DNA from: Henriciella sp.
GTDB taxonomy: Bacteria > Pseudomonadota > Alphaproteobacteria > Caulobacterales > Hyphomonadaceae
Assembly: GCA_002733705.1 (NCBI GenBank)
Contig: NVWP01000035.1
Coordinates: forward strand, 1-61,876
Direction: 5' to 3'
Length of the DNA: 61,876 nucleotides
The notes below the pieces were generated by a model. The model was not told the DNA's origin and ran no database searches. It worked only from the letters and a program-made list of their open reading frames with translations. Positions within the stretch are counted from its first letter, which is position 1, and every line of letters starts with the position of its first letter. The translations under genes and the position numbers were made by a program. Below are positions 33,962 to 42,865 of this stretch, one piece after another.

Positions 33962-34321
33962 TCAGGCCGCCATGACGCGGTCAACCTCATCGACCAGCTC
34001 ACGCAGGTGGAAGGGCTTTGAGAGGATCTTTGCGCCGGCCGGCGTCGGCGTGCCCGAAGACAGGGCAACGGCCGCAAAGCCGGTAATGAAGACGATCTTC
34101 ATGGCCGGGTCGAGTTCGGCGCCGCGACGGGCGAGTTCGATGCCATCGATGCCCGGCATTACAATGTCGGTCAAAAGCAGGTCGAACACTTCGCGCTCCA
34201 GCGCCATGAGCGCCGTCTCGCCATCTTCGTAATCCTGCACATCATGACCGGCACGTTTCAGAGACGCGGCCAGAAACGTACGCATCATATTATCGTCTTC
34301 GGCGAGAAGTATCTTGCTCAT
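33962..34321 (-). CDS. cpdR: single-domain response regulator CpdR
   Basis: 119-residue receiver-only protein: acidic pocket AEDD, phospho-acceptor Asp in LLLTDIVMPGIDGIELAR, TGFAA and the LSKPFHLRELV Lys motif. Length and wording are those of alphaproteobacterial CpdR, which when unphosphorylated carries substrates to the ClpXP protease and so controls the turnover of CtrA-pathway proteins. ATG 34321 is chosen over the open frame up to 34369, because the family begins MSKILLAEDD. Divergent from the amidohydrolase gene. Confidence 0.92.
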   Translation of the reverse strand: MSKILLAEDDNMMRTFLAASLKRAGHDVQDYEDGETALMALEREVFDLLLTDIVMPGIDGIELARRGAELDPAMKIVFITGFAAVALSSGTPTPAGAKILSKPFHLRELVDEVDRVMAA

Positions 34322-34441
34322 GATAGGCTTTGGGTCCGCAGCTGGCTGTGAGTTGATGCCACAAAGCATGCATCGGGTAAATCGAGGGTGAACGCCGTTG
34401 CATTGCTTGACGCTAATCCCTTATGACCGACCTTGCATACG

Positions 34442-35332
34442 ATGAGCATCGCCGACACAGATACTGAAGGCCCGGACCGGGCAGATCGCCACGCGCTGCC
34501 GGCCTATTCGATCCTGCGCCCGCAGATCGGCCTGTGTCCTGCCCTGTTCGCCTCACCTCACAGTGGCCGCGAATATCCGCAGTGGTTTTGCGACAAGCTT
34601 CGTGTTCCGCTGCTCGATCTTCGACAGACCGAGGACGCCTTTGTCGATCAGCTGTTTTCATCTGCCCCCACGCACGGCGCGCAGCTCATAAAGGCGACGT
34701 ATGCGCGCTCCTATGTCGATCTGAACAGGGACGCGCGCGAGCTCGATCCTGCAATGTTCATAGGCGCGCCCCCTGGCCCTGTCGCGGCACCGACTGTGCG
34801 TGTCGAAGCGGGGCTTGGATGCTTTCCGCGCATCGGTGCACGCGGAGAGAGCATTTATGCAAAAAAGCTGAGCACGGCGGAGGGACGCGCGCGGCTCGAT
34901 CACGTTTACACCCCCTATCATGCCGCACTTTCCCGCGAGATTGCTGCACTGCGTCACACTTTCGGCTGCGCAATTCTGATCGACTGCCACTCCATGCCAT
35001 CCAGGCAGCCCGGCCGTCCCGACCTGCCGGATTTCGTGCTTGGGGACAGGTTCGGCTCAAGCTGCACAGGCCAGCTGACCAGCCTCGTGGAGCGTTTCCT
35101 GCGCGCGGCCGGCTTCAGCGTGACGCGCAACGCCCCCTATGCCGGCGGATATACCACCCGCAAATATGGGCGGCCAAAACGGGACGTTCATGCGCTTCAG
35201 ATAGAGATTAACCGCCGTCTCTACCTGAACGAAGCCACGGTCACACCCATTGACGCGATGGAGGCATTGACCGATCAGCTGTCTGCACTGGTGGAGACTA
35301 TCGCCGAATTCAGCGAACGGCTGCGGCCATAA
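34442..35332 (+). CDS. N-formylglutamate amidohydrolase
   Basis: 296 residues from ATG 34442 (a TTG at 34433 is also open). The family start FASPHSGREYP supplies metal-binding His and substrate-binding Ser/Arg, followed by LRQTEDAFVDQLF, YARSYVDLNRD and DCHSMPS. It releases formate from N-formylglutamate in histidine breakdown, or acts as a related N-formyl hydrolase. No other hut genes are near; the link to cpdR is probably just conserved position. The stop codon lies inside the terminator of a minus-strand sRNA. Confidence 0.9.
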   Translation: MSIADTDTEGPDRADRHALPAYSILRPQIGLCPALFASPHSGREYPQWFCDKLRVPLLDLRQTEDAFVDQLFSSAPTHGAQLIKATYARSYVDLNRDARELDPAMFIGAPPGPVAAPTVRVEAGLGCFPRIGARGESIYAKKLSTAEGRARLDHVYTPYHAALSREIAALRHTFGCAILIDCHSMPSRQPGRPDLPDFVLGDRFGSSCTGQLTSLVERFLRAAGFSVTRNAPYAGGYTTRKYGRPKRDVHALQIEINRRLYLNEATVTPIDAMEALTDQLSALVETIAEFSERLRP

Positions 35333-35362
35333 AAAAAGGGCCGTGCCTGATAAGGCACGGCC
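35331..35362 (-). terminator. terminator of sRNA-2
   Basis: 9-bp perfect stem GGCCGTGCC/GGCACGGCC around six bases. The A7 on the plus strand means T7 on the minus strand, so it works for leftward transcription. It overlaps the stop codon of the convergent amidohydrolase gene. Confidence 0.88.
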
Positions 35363-35416
35363 GAAAAGGTAAAGGGAGGAAACGCCAGAAGGCGTTAGCA
35401 CCGCAGTGCTGATCCC
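35331..35416 (-). ncRNA. candidate small regulatory RNA with CCUCCC motif (sRNA-2)
   Basis: About 86 bases. A sigma70-like promoter (TTGACC, 17 bases, CACAAT) predicts a 5' end near 35416. The RNA would then fold as AGCAC-TGCG-GTGCT, AACGCC-TTCT-GGCGTT, a single-stranded TTTCCTCCCTTT stretch and a 9-bp terminator hairpin with T7. It shares GCGTTTCCTCCCT exactly with sRNA-1. A palindrome that overlaps the -10 element suggests repression. An overlapping minus-strand ORF (about 36 codons with a good Shine-Dalgarno) starts farther upstream but contains the promoter, so it is less likely. Confidence 0.62.
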
Positions 35417-35421
35417 AATTT

Positions 35422-35450
35422 ATTGTGCGGCGCACAAAATGCAAGGTCAA
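35422..35450 (-). promoter_or_regulatory. promoter of sRNA-2 with overlapping TGC-N3-GCA palindrome
   Basis: Minus strand: -35 TTGACC at 35450-35445, 17-base spacer, -10 CACAAT at 35427-35422. The perfect inverted repeat TTGTGC-GGC-GCACAA (35423-35437) covers the -10 element and part of the spacer, a position where a bound repressor would block transcription. It contains TGC-N3-GCA like the phaZ site at 44110. Confidence 0.5.
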
Positions 35451-35581
35451 AATTCGGAAACAATGCGTTTTTGCATGAAATCAGACTGAGACATCCGGTC
35501 GGCATGAAGTTTGCTCTCCTTTTCAGCGACGCTCAATCCGGGACGGTCCCGGGCAAAAGGAAGACCTAAGGGGAGCCGGGC

Positions 35582-35974
35582 ATGACAGATTCAACCGACC
35601 TTCACGTGGGCAAGCGCCTGCGCCGCCGCCGCCGACTGCTCGGCTTGACCCAGCAGGAACTGGCCTCGCAGGTCGGCGTGAGATTTCAGCAGATCCAGAA
35701 ATATGAGTGCGGCGCCAATCGCATGACGTCGTCCCGCCTGTTCGACCTCTCAAAGGCGCTTAACGTCTCGGTCCAGTATTTCTTCGACGGCATCGAGCAG
35801 GACGACCTGCTTGCCGCCAATGACGCAGAAACGATGGACGGTGATATTCTGAGCCAGAAAGAGACGCTGGAACTTGTCCGCGCCTATTACCGTCTCGGCG
35901 AGCGTCCGCGCCGGCGCCTGCTGGAGCTGGCCAAGGCGCTTGAAGTCGATCAGAGCGGAACAGGTGCCGCTTGA
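35582..35974 (+). CDS. XRE-family transcriptional regulator, PraR-like
   Basis: 130 residues. The HTH is LGLTQQELASQVGVRFQQIQKYECGANRMTSSRLFDLSKALNVS, close to the rhizobial PraR/PhrR pattern (FQQIQKYE-G-NR). A short C-terminal extension follows (LVRAYYRLGERPRRRLLELAKAL). These proteins control surface and stress genes in rhizobia; the role here is unknown. ATG follows GGGGAG. It is 31 bases from hisN on the same strand. The upstream 160 bases also hold the sRNA-2 promoter in the opposite direction. Confidence 0.87.
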   Translation: MTDSTDLHVGKRLRRRRRLLGLTQQELASQVGVRFQQIQKYECGANRMTSSRLFDLSKALNVSVQYFFDGIEQDDLLAANDAETMDGDILSQKETLELVRAYYRLGERPRRRLLELAKALEVDQSGTGAA

Positions 35975-36006
35975 CCTTGGCGCGCCGCGCGCCATAAGCG
36001 CGAGGC

Positions 36007-36816
36007 ATGACCCTTCCCGCCCCGCAGCCTGACCTCATCGCCCTTGCCGGCCGTCTCGCAGACGCCGCCTGGCAGGCCATCGGCCCTTATTTCCGAACTG
36101 GAATAGACGCAGAAAACAAGGCCGGCGGCGCGGCCTTCGATCCCGTCACCATTGCAGATCGCGCCGGGGAAGAAGCGATACGGGCCATTCTCGCCAGTGA
36201 GCGTCCCGATGATGGTATCGACGGCGAGGAGTTCGGCCATCATGAAGGCCCCTCTGGCTGGACCTGGTTGCTGGACCCCATAGACGGGACCCGCGCCTTT
36301 CTCGCCGGTCTCCCCGTATGGACGACGCTCATTGCCCTCGCGGACCCGGACGGCAATCCCGTGATCGGCATTATCGATCAGCCTGTTCTCGGAGAGCGCT
36401 ATGTCGGCGCCCCCGGCGGGGCCTTCCTGGAGACATCTGAAGGCCGCACGCCGCTTCAGGTCTCGGGCTGCCCGGACCTTCGCCAGGCCATCATTGCCAC
36501 CACCGATCCATTCATCATGACCCCCGCCGAACAGGGGGCATGGACCCATCTGAGGCACACCGCCCGCATCAGCCGGTACGGTCTCGACGCCTATGCCTAT
36601 GGACGGCTGGCGGCCGGCAGTATCGACCTTGTCTGCGAGACCGGCCTGCAGCCCCATGATGTGGCGGCGCTTGTGCCTATCGTGCGGGGCGCGGGCGGAA
36701 TCGCACGTGACTGGCGCGGGCGTGAGGCGAAACTGGGGCCCCAGATTGTCTGTGCGGCGTCCGAAGCCGTCTTCGAACAGGCGTTCATTTCGCTTCGCCG
36801 CTCAGCCGCAGACTAG
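36007..36816 (+). CDS. hisN: histidinol-phosphatase (inositol monophosphatase family)
   Basis: 269 residues of the Mg2+-dependent Asp/Glu phosphatase fold: GIDGEEFG (metal-binding Glu pair), WLLDPIDGTRAF (Asp-Pro-Ile-Asp-Gly-Thr core) and ETGLQPHDVAALVPIVRGAGG. The start DLIALAGRLADAAWQAIGPYFR and the FRTG segment resemble HisN histidinol-phosphatases more than SuhB. It would remove phosphate from histidinol phosphate in histidine synthesis. Upstream of glnD. Confidence 0.85.
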   Translation: MTLPAPQPDLIALAGRLADAAWQAIGPYFRTGIDAENKAGGAAFDPVTIADRAGEEAIRAILASERPDDGIDGEEFGHHEGPSGWTWLLDPIDGTRAFLAGLPVWTTLIALADPDGNPVIGIIDQPVLGERYVGAPGGAFLETSEGRTPLQVSGCPDLRQAIIATTDPFIMTPAEQGAWTHLRHTARISRYGLDAYAYGRLAAGSIDLVCETGLQPHDVAALVPIVRGAGGIARDWRGREAKLGPQIVCAASEAVFEQAFISLRRSAAD

Positions 36817-36869
36817 GCGAATGCAGGAAAGCTGGTCACACCCGGCCCAATCGCGCTAGGTTGTCATCC

Positions 36870-39695
36870 ATGAGCGAACAGAGCCAATCCCTCGTCCACC
36901 GCAAGCTTCCCACCCGCCGCTGGCCGAGCAAGTGGAACATCTCCAACATTATCGATGGGCGGGCGCTCCGGGTGAAGCTCACCTCGGACTTCCTCGACAA
37001 TCTGTCGGATGAGGCAAAGGCGCGCAAACAGGTCCTCGACCATCTCCACGGGGCGCTCTTTCGCGGCCGGATGATCGCGCAGGAACGCCTGCAGCAGGGG
37101 GCTGGCGGACTGGACACGGCCCGCCTTCTTTCGGCGGTCATGGATGAGGTCCTGCACGCCCTTTATGACTATATCACCGTCCATGTGCATCGCGCCCGCA
37201 ACCCCACAGAGGGTGAGCGTCTCGCCGTCTTTGCGACCGGTGGCTATGGCCGCAATGTGCTCGCACCTTCCAGCGACGTCGATCTTCTTTTTATTCGCCC
37301 GTACAAGGCGTCCGCCCACGCAGAGAGCGTGATCGAGTACATGCTGTATGCCCTCTGGGACGTCGGCATCAAGGTCGGACACGCCTTCAGGACGCCGGAA
37401 GAATGTATCCGTCTTTCAAAGCAGGACGTCACCATCAAGACCTCGCTGCTGGATGCGCGCTTTCTGTTCGGCGATGAGGGGCTTGCTGCAGAGACGCAGG
37501 AAAAATACCGCAAGAACGCCATTGATGGCTATGACGCCGAATTCATCGCCGACAAGCTGGCCGAACGCGATTCCCGCCACGCCAAACAGGGCAACACCCG
37601 TTATGTGGTCGAGCCGAATGTAAAAGATGGCAAGGGCGGCCTGCGTGACCTGCAGACGCTCTACTGGATCACCAAACACCTCTATGGTGGAGACTCGCTG
37701 GAAGACGTGATGAAGTCCGGCCCCTTCACCAAGCATGAATATAGCGTCTTCATCCGGGCGGCGCGCTTCTTCTGGACCGTGCGCTGCCACCTTCACTTCC
37801 TGACAGGCCGCGCCGAGGAGCGTATCAGTTTCGACCTGCAACCGGAAATCGCCTCGCGCATGGGCTATCGCGACCGGTCCGGCCAGCTCGGCGTCGAGCG
37901 GTTCATGAAGCACTATTTCCTGGTCGCAAAGGATGTCGGCAGCCTGACACGCATTCTCGCGGCCAAACTCGAAGCCGACCAGATCAAGAAGCCCGAAGGC
38001 TGGCGCCGTTTCATCCCAGCCGGCTCGCCCAAACCGATGGCGGAAGACGGCTTTGTGCTGGATGGCGAACGCGTCAGCGTCACGGGCGAGGATGTCTTCA
38101 AGAAAAAGCCGGAAAACCTCATCCGCCTCTTCGCGCTGGCCGATGAGACTGAGCATGACATCCATCCGGACGCGATGACACTTGCCGCCCGCAATGCCCG
38201 GCTCATCAATCCACGCACCCGGTCCAAGCCGGAGATGAGCTCCATCTTCATCGACCTTCTGGTCAATGGCAAGGATCCCGGCCTTGCGCTCCACCGCATG
38301 AATGAAGCCGATGTCCTCGGCCGCTTCCTGCCGGAATTTGGCGGTATCGTCGCCCAGACCCAGTTCAACATGTACCACCACTTCACCGTGGATGAGCATA
38401 CGATCCGCGCGGTCGACTATATGGCGCAGATGGACCGGGAAGGCGGAGAAGGCTTCGAACTGGCCCACCGTCTCTTCCAGAAGATCGACAACAAGCACAT
38501 TCTCTATCTCGCCATGCTGCTGCACGACACCGGCAAGGGTCATGGCGACCAGCAGATCGAGGGCATGAAGACGGCTGCGCAGGCCGGCAAGCGCCTCGGC
38601 CTCACTGCGGCAGAAACAGACCTCGTCGCCTGGCTCGTCGGCCACCATCTGGAAATGAGCGAAACCGCGCAGAAGCGGGACATTGCCGACCCGCAGACCA
38701 TTGTCCGCTTTGCCTCTCTGGTCGGCTCGATCGAGCGCCTCCGGCTGCTTTATATCCTGACGATTGCCGATATTCGCGCCGTCGGGCCCGGCATCTGGAA
38801 TGCCTGGAAAGGGCAGCTTCTGGAAGATCTCTACCAGAACACCGAGGCAGCGCTGCGCGGCGGGCGCACCGATGCTGTCAGCGTCTCACGCGAACTGGAA
38901 GGCCGCGCCAGCCTCAACCGCCAGGAACTTGCCGACCGCGTCGGCCAGATCCCGGATGTCATGGAGGATATGGACCCGGCCTACTGGACCGGCTTCGATC
39001 TCGACGCGCTCGAAAGCCATGCCCGCACCATCAGTGGGGGAGAGCCGCCCATCGTCTCGGCGCAGGTGCGCGAAGATGGCGGCGGTGTCTCGCTTCTGGT
39101 GGCGGGACAGGACCGCCTCGGCCTCTTCTCAAGGCTCGCCGGGACCATTGCGGCCCAGAGCGCCAATGTCGTCTCCGCGCAGGTCTTCACCGCGCCATCT
39201 GGTTTCATCGTTGATGTCTTCATCCTTCAGGACGGCAAAGGCGGGGTGTTTGCAGCCGGGGACGAAGGCCGGTTGCGGCGGCTCGAGGACGAGGTGCGCC
39301 GCGCCTTCGCGAGCAATGAGCCTGTGGCCAATATCCCCGCCAAATCCTATCGCAGGGAAGCGGCCTTCAAGGTCATCCCCCAGGTGATGATCGATGACAC
39401 CCTGTCGGAAGGCTATACCGTGATCGACGTGGCTGGCCGCGACCGGCCGGGCCTCCTCCATGATGTTGCCAGCCTTCTTGCCGATGAGAATATCTCCATC
39501 CACTCGGCCCATGTCGGCAGCTATGGCGAGCGCGTCTTCGATGCCTTCTATGTCCAGCTTCCAGACAATTATACGGATGAGAAGCTCGCCACACTGAAGG
39601 AACAGCTCTTCGAAGTCCTGCTGCGCGAGGAACCGGACGCCCCGCGCACCCCGGCCCGCAGCCTGAAACAGGCGAATGCAGCCGACAGCTTCTGA
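36870..39695 (+). CDS. glnD: [protein-PII] uridylyltransferase / uridylyl-removing enzyme
   Basis: 941-residue nitrogen sensor. Nucleotidyltransferase domain with GGYGRNVLAPSSDVDLLF (about 123-140; the Asp pair is catalytic), then an HD domain (LLHDTGKGHGDQQIEG, near 550) that removes UMP, and two C-terminal ACT domains (GQDRLGLFSRLAGTIA near 740, GRDRPGLLHDVASLLAD near 850) that bind glutamine. It modifies PII protein to match nitrogen supply. ATG 36870 is chosen, as the TTG at 36861 lacks support. Followed by murJ and trpS, a conserved order. Confidence 0.96.
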   Translation: MSEQSQSLVHRKLPTRRWPSKWNISNIIDGRALRVKLTSDFLDNLSDEAKARKQVLDHLHGALFRGRMIAQERLQQGAGGLDTARLLSAVMDEVLHALYDYITVHVHRARNPTEGERLAVFATGGYGRNVLAPSSDVDLLFIRPYKASAHAESVIEYMLYALWDVGIKVGHAFRTPEECIRLSKQDVTIKTSLLDARFLFGDEGLAAETQEKYRKNAIDGYDAEFIADKLAERDSRHAKQGNTRYVVEPNVKDGKGGLRDLQTLYWITKHLYGGDSLEDVMKSGPFTKHEYSVFIRAARFFWTVRCHLHFLTGRAEERISFDLQPEIASRMGYRDRSGQLGVERFMKHYFLVAKDVGSLTRILAAKLEADQIKKPEGWRRFIPAGSPKPMAEDGFVLDGERVSVTGEDVFKKKPENLIRLFALADETEHDIHPDAMTLAARNARLINPRTRSKPEMSSIFIDLLVNGKDPGLALHRMNEADVLGRFLPEFGGIVAQTQFNMYHHFTVDEHTIRAVDYMAQMDREGGEGFELAHRLFQKIDNKHILYLAMLLHDTGKGHGDQQIEGMKTAAQAGKRLGLTAAETDLVAWLVGHHLEMSETAQKRDIADPQTIVRFASLVGSIERLRLLYILTIADIRAVGPGIWNAWKGQLLEDLYQNTEAALRGGRTDAVSVSRELEGRASLNRQELADRVGQIPDVMEDMDPAYWTGFDLDALESHARTISGGEPPIVSAQVREDGGGVSLLVAGQDRLGLFSRLAGTIAAQSANVVSAQVFTAPSGFIVDVFILQDGKGGVFAAGDEGRLRRLEDEVRRAFASNEPVANIPAKSYRREAAFKVIPQVMIDDTLSEGYTVIDVAGRDRPGLLHDVASLLADENISIHSAHVGSYGERVFDAFYVQLPDNYTDEKLATLKEQLFEVLLREEPDAPRTPARSLKQANAADSF

Positions 39696-39726
39696 TCGTT
39701 AACCTAAAGGCTGTACCCGGCATCTC

Positions 39727-41280
39727 ATGAGCGTCCTTCGTAACACGCTGACCCAGTCGGGCTGGACGCTCGGCAGCCGCGCCCTCGGTTTCGTGCGCGA
39801 CCTCGTCATCCTGGCAAAGCTGGGCGCAGGGCCGGTCGCCGACGCCTTTTTCACCGCGCTGATGTTCCCGAACCTCTTCCGGCGTGTCTTTGCCGAAGGC
39901 GCCTTCGCGCAGGCTTTCGTGCCCGCCTATGCCCGCACGATGGAAGCGGAGGGCGAGGAAGCGGCCCGCAAACTCGCCGAGGAAACGCTGCGCGGTCTGC
40001 TGGCTGTAACCGCGGGACTCGTCATCCTTGCCCAGATCGCCATGCCGTGGATCATGCTTCTGCTGCATGGCGGCTATCGCAATGATCCAGTGCATTTTCC
40101 GCTGGCGATCACGCTCACCCAGATCACCATGCCCTATCTCGCCTTCATGGCGCTGGCGGCATTGCTCTCAGGCGTCCTGAACTCGGCGGGGCGTTTTGCC
40201 ATGTCCGCCGGAGCGCCGACCCTGCTCAATTTCTGCCTGCTTGCCGCAGCTTTCATTGGCGGCGACAATTACGCGGTCGCCCGCTCGCTTTCCATCGCGG
40301 TTACCGTGGCCGGCGCGCTCCAGGTTGCGCTCCTCTGGTACGGCGTCTCCCGTCAGAAGATCCGGCTTCGGATCGGCCTGCCGAAGCTCACCCCCGGCGT
40401 AAAACGCGTCGCCGCCCTCGCCATACCGGGCACGATTGCCGCCTCAGGCATGCAGATCAATATCGTCGTCAGCCAGGCGCTTGCGAGTTTTGAGCGGGGC
40501 GCGAAATCCTGGCTCTATTCCGCAGACCGGCTCTATCAGCTTCCCCTCGGCCTTGTCGGCGTCGCCGTGGGTCTTGCCATTCTCCCCCGGCTTGCCCGCG
40601 CCGCACGATCAGCCGATGATGGCGCCAGCCGGGACATCATGGACAATGGGGTCGGCCTTGCCATGGCGCTGACGGTGCCGGCCGCGGCCGCGCTCATGGC
40701 CGCGCCTTTCCTCTTCATCGACAGCTTCTTCACCCGCGGCGATTTCACGACAGAGGACGCCCAGCTGACCGCGCAGGCCCTCTTCCATTTCGGCTGGGGC
40801 GTGCCAGCCTTTGTTCTGATCAAGGTGCTGGCGCCCGGCTTCTTTGCGCGCGAAGACACGAAGACGCCGATGAATTTCTCACTCATTTCCGTGGCGGTGA
40901 ACACCATCGTCGGCGCCGGTCTTTTCTTTTACCTCAAATCGCAGGGCGTCTACGGGTTTCCGGGCCTCGCCATCGCGACCAGCAGTGCCGCCTGGGTCAA
41001 TGCCGCCCTTCTTTTCCTCACGCTCAAAAAACGCGACTGGTACAATCCGGGTCCGGACCTTCTGAAACGCCTCGTCTCGGTCTCGGTCGCCTCGGCGGCA
41101 CTGGCGGGACTTCTCTGGTATCTTGCCAGTATCAGCGACCAGATTGCCGCTGTCACGCTCGACTCCAAATTCATCGCCGCCCTCCTGATCGCCCTGGCGG
41201 GCGCTATCGCCTATGTCGTCTTTGCCCTTATCTTTGGTGCAATTCGTCTCAGTGACATGAAGGGGGCTATGCGCCGCTGA
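39727..41280 (+). CDS. murJ: lipid II flippase MurJ
   Basis: 517-residue polytopic inner-membrane protein with about 14 helices. The start [60 protein letters not shown] region contains the conserved Arg and Asp residues of the MurJ cavity. It moves lipid-linked peptidoglycan precursors across the inner membrane and is normally essential. It lies 31 bases after glnD and 23 bases before trpS on the same strand. Confidence 0.95.
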   Translation: MSVLRNTLTQSGWTLGSRALGFVRDLVILAKLGAGPVADAFFTALMFPNLFRRVFAEGAFAQAFVPAYARTMEAEGEEAARKLAEETLRGLLAVTAGLVILAQIAMPWIMLLLHGGYRNDPVHFPLAITLTQITMPYLAFMALAALLSGVLNSAGRFAMSAGAPTLLNFCLLAAAFIGGDNYAVARSLSIAVTVAGALQVALLWYGVSRQKIRLRIGLPKLTPGVKRVAALAIPGTIAASGMQINIVVSQALASFERGAKSWLYSADRLYQLPLGLVGVAVGLAILPRLARAARSADDGASRDIMDNGVGLAMALTVPAAAALMAAPFLFIDSFFTRGDFTTEDAQLTAQALFHFGWGVPAFVLIKVLAPGFFAREDTKTPMNFSLISVAVNTIVGAGLFFYLKSQGVYGFPGLAIATSSAAWVNAALLFLTLKKRDWYNPGPDLLKRLVSVSVASAALAGLLWYLASISDQIAAVTLDSKFIAALLIALAGAIAYVVFALIFGAIRLSDMKGAMRR

Positions 41281-41303
41281 TACCTTGGGCTATCTGCCCG
41301 GCC

Positions 41304-42344
41304 ATGAGCGAGCAAGTCACATCGAACTATAAGGGCCCCCAACGGGTCTTTTCCGGCATCCAGCCGACAGGCAATCTGCACCTCGGCAATTACCTCGGCG
41401 CCCTGAAGAAATTCGCCAATCTCCAGGATGACGGCTGGGACTGCGTGTTCTGCGTGGTCGATCTGCATGCCATCACCATGCCATTTGACCAGTCTCAGCT
41501 TGCCAACCAGACCCGTCAGATTGCAGCGGCCATGATGGCGAGCGGTATCGATCCTCAGAAATCGGTCCTCTTCGCGCAATCTTCTGTGCCAGCACACACA
41601 GAGCTGGCCTGGGTCTTCGACAGCGTGGCCCGCATGGGCTGGCTGGAAAAGATGATCCAGTTCAAGGAAAAGTCGGGCAAGGACGCCGAACGCTCCTCCG
41701 TTGGTCTGTTCAACTATCCTGTCCTGCAGGCGGCCGACATCCTTGCCTACAAGGCGACCCACGTCCCCGTCGGCGAAGACCAGCGCCAGCACCTGGAGCT
41801 TTCGCGCGACATTGCCGACCGCTTCAACCGCGAATATGGCGCGCCTGATTTCTTCCCGCTGCCGGAAGCCCTGACCGAAGGGCCGGGCGCGCGGATCATG
41901 AGCCTCAAGGACGGCACCAAGAAGATGTCGAAGTCCGATCCGGCAGAAAATTCCCGCATCAACCTCATCGACGATGCCGATACGATCTCGCGCAAGATCA
42001 AGAAGTCCAAAACCGACACGCTGGGCGATATGCCGAGCGAAGTGGCTGGACTTGAAGGCCGCCCGGAAGTCGCAAACCTTGTCGGCATCTATGGCGCGCT
42101 TGCCGATATGAGCGATGAAGAGGTGCTGGCCGAATATGGCGGGAAGGGATTCGGGACCTTCAAACCGGCCCTCGCCGATCTTGCCGTCGATCATCTGGCC
42201 CCGATCACTGCTTGCATGCGCGAGCTGATCGACAATCCGGCTGAGATCGACACAGCGCTGCGCAGTGGGGCTGAGCGGGCCAGTGCCATTGCCGAACCGG
42301 TCATGGAAGAGGTTCGCCAGATCCTCGGCTTCTGGCGCCCCTGA
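41304..42344 (+). CDS. trpS: tryptophanyl-tRNA synthetase
   Basis: 346-residue class Ic synthetase. HIGH-type signature [12 protein letters not shown] (about residues 23-34) and KMSKS signature [10 protein letters not shown] near 207. It charges tRNA-Trp. Length and ATG start are normal. Third gene of glnD-murJ-trpS; the copper chaperone gene follows 37 bases later. Confidence 0.96.
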   Translation: MSEQVTSNYKGPQRVFSGIQPTGNLHLGNYLGALKKFANLQDDGWDCVFCVVDLHAITMPFDQSQLANQTRQIAAAMMASGIDPQKSVLFAQSSVPAHTELAWVFDSVARMGWLEKMIQFKEKSGKDAERSSVGLFNYPVLQAADILAYKATHVPVGEDQRQHLELSRDIADRFNREYGAPDFFPLPEALTEGPGARIMSLKDGTKKMSKSDPAENSRINLIDDADTISRKIKKSKTDTLGDMPSEVAGLEGRPEVANLVGIYGALADMSDEEVLAEYGGKGFGTFKPALADLAVDHLAPITACMRELIDNPAEIDTALRSGAERASAIAEPVMEEVRQILGFWRP

Positions 42345-42381
42345 CCGGGCCCCTCACACTTCCTTCAGGAGACCCACGCCC

Positions 42382-42831
42382 ATGAAACGCCTGTCTGCCC
42401 TTCTCCTCGCCCCGGCCCTGCTGGCTGCTTGCGGGCCTTCGGCCAGCGATGGCCCGGTTCTCTCCTATGAGGACGCCTTCATTATGGCGCCGATCGCCGG
42501 ACGTGACGTCGCCATGGGCGGAATAGAGATTTCGGTCAAAGGCGGCGATGTCACGCTGACCTGCGCCATTTCCGATGTCGCGCGGACAGTCGAGATCCAC
42601 ACGATGGAGATGAATGACGGCACCATGAAGATGCGCCCGGTCGACAGTCTTACAATTGCCGATGGCGAGACGCTGACGCTGGAGCGCGGTGGCAATCACC
42701 TCATGTTCTTCGGTCTCGTTGAAGACCTCGCTGCCGGGGAGATGGCCAATATCTCCTTCACCTTCGAAACCGAAGAGGGCGAGCCCCTGACGCTGGAAGC
42801 CGAAGCCGAGGTCCGCGCGCAGGGCGAATAG
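42382..42831 (+). CDS. periplasmic copper chaperone PCu(A)C, lipoprotein-like
   Basis: 149 residues from ATG 42382 (CAGGAGAC upstream). Lipoprotein-type signal peptide ends LLAACGP. The copper site is the H-x-M pattern: HTMEM...MKM and NHLMFFG, matching the PCu(A)C family with the His-Met spacing. It delivers Cu(I) to the Cu-A or Cu-B centres of cytochrome oxidase. A SenC/SCO-type protein is encoded nearby (44162-44800). Confidence 0.88.
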   Translation: MKRLSALLLAPALLAACGPSASDGPVLSYEDAFIMAPIAGRDVAMGGIEISVKGGDVTLTCAISDVARTVEIHTMEMNDGTMKMRPVDSLTIADGETLTLERGGNHLMFFGLVEDLAAGEMANISFTFETEEGEPLTLEAEAEVRAQGE

Positions 42832-42865
42832 ACCCGGCGCCCGACCGGCCCGGAAAGCCCTGCCC

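Noticed and set aside
35411-35518. Minus-strand ORF of about 36 codons with a strong Shine-Dalgarno in the sRNA-2 upstream region
   Set aside because: It overlaps the sRNA-2 promoter and operator; peptide is Cys-rich and not protein-like. The sRNA explanation accounts better for terminator and promoter.
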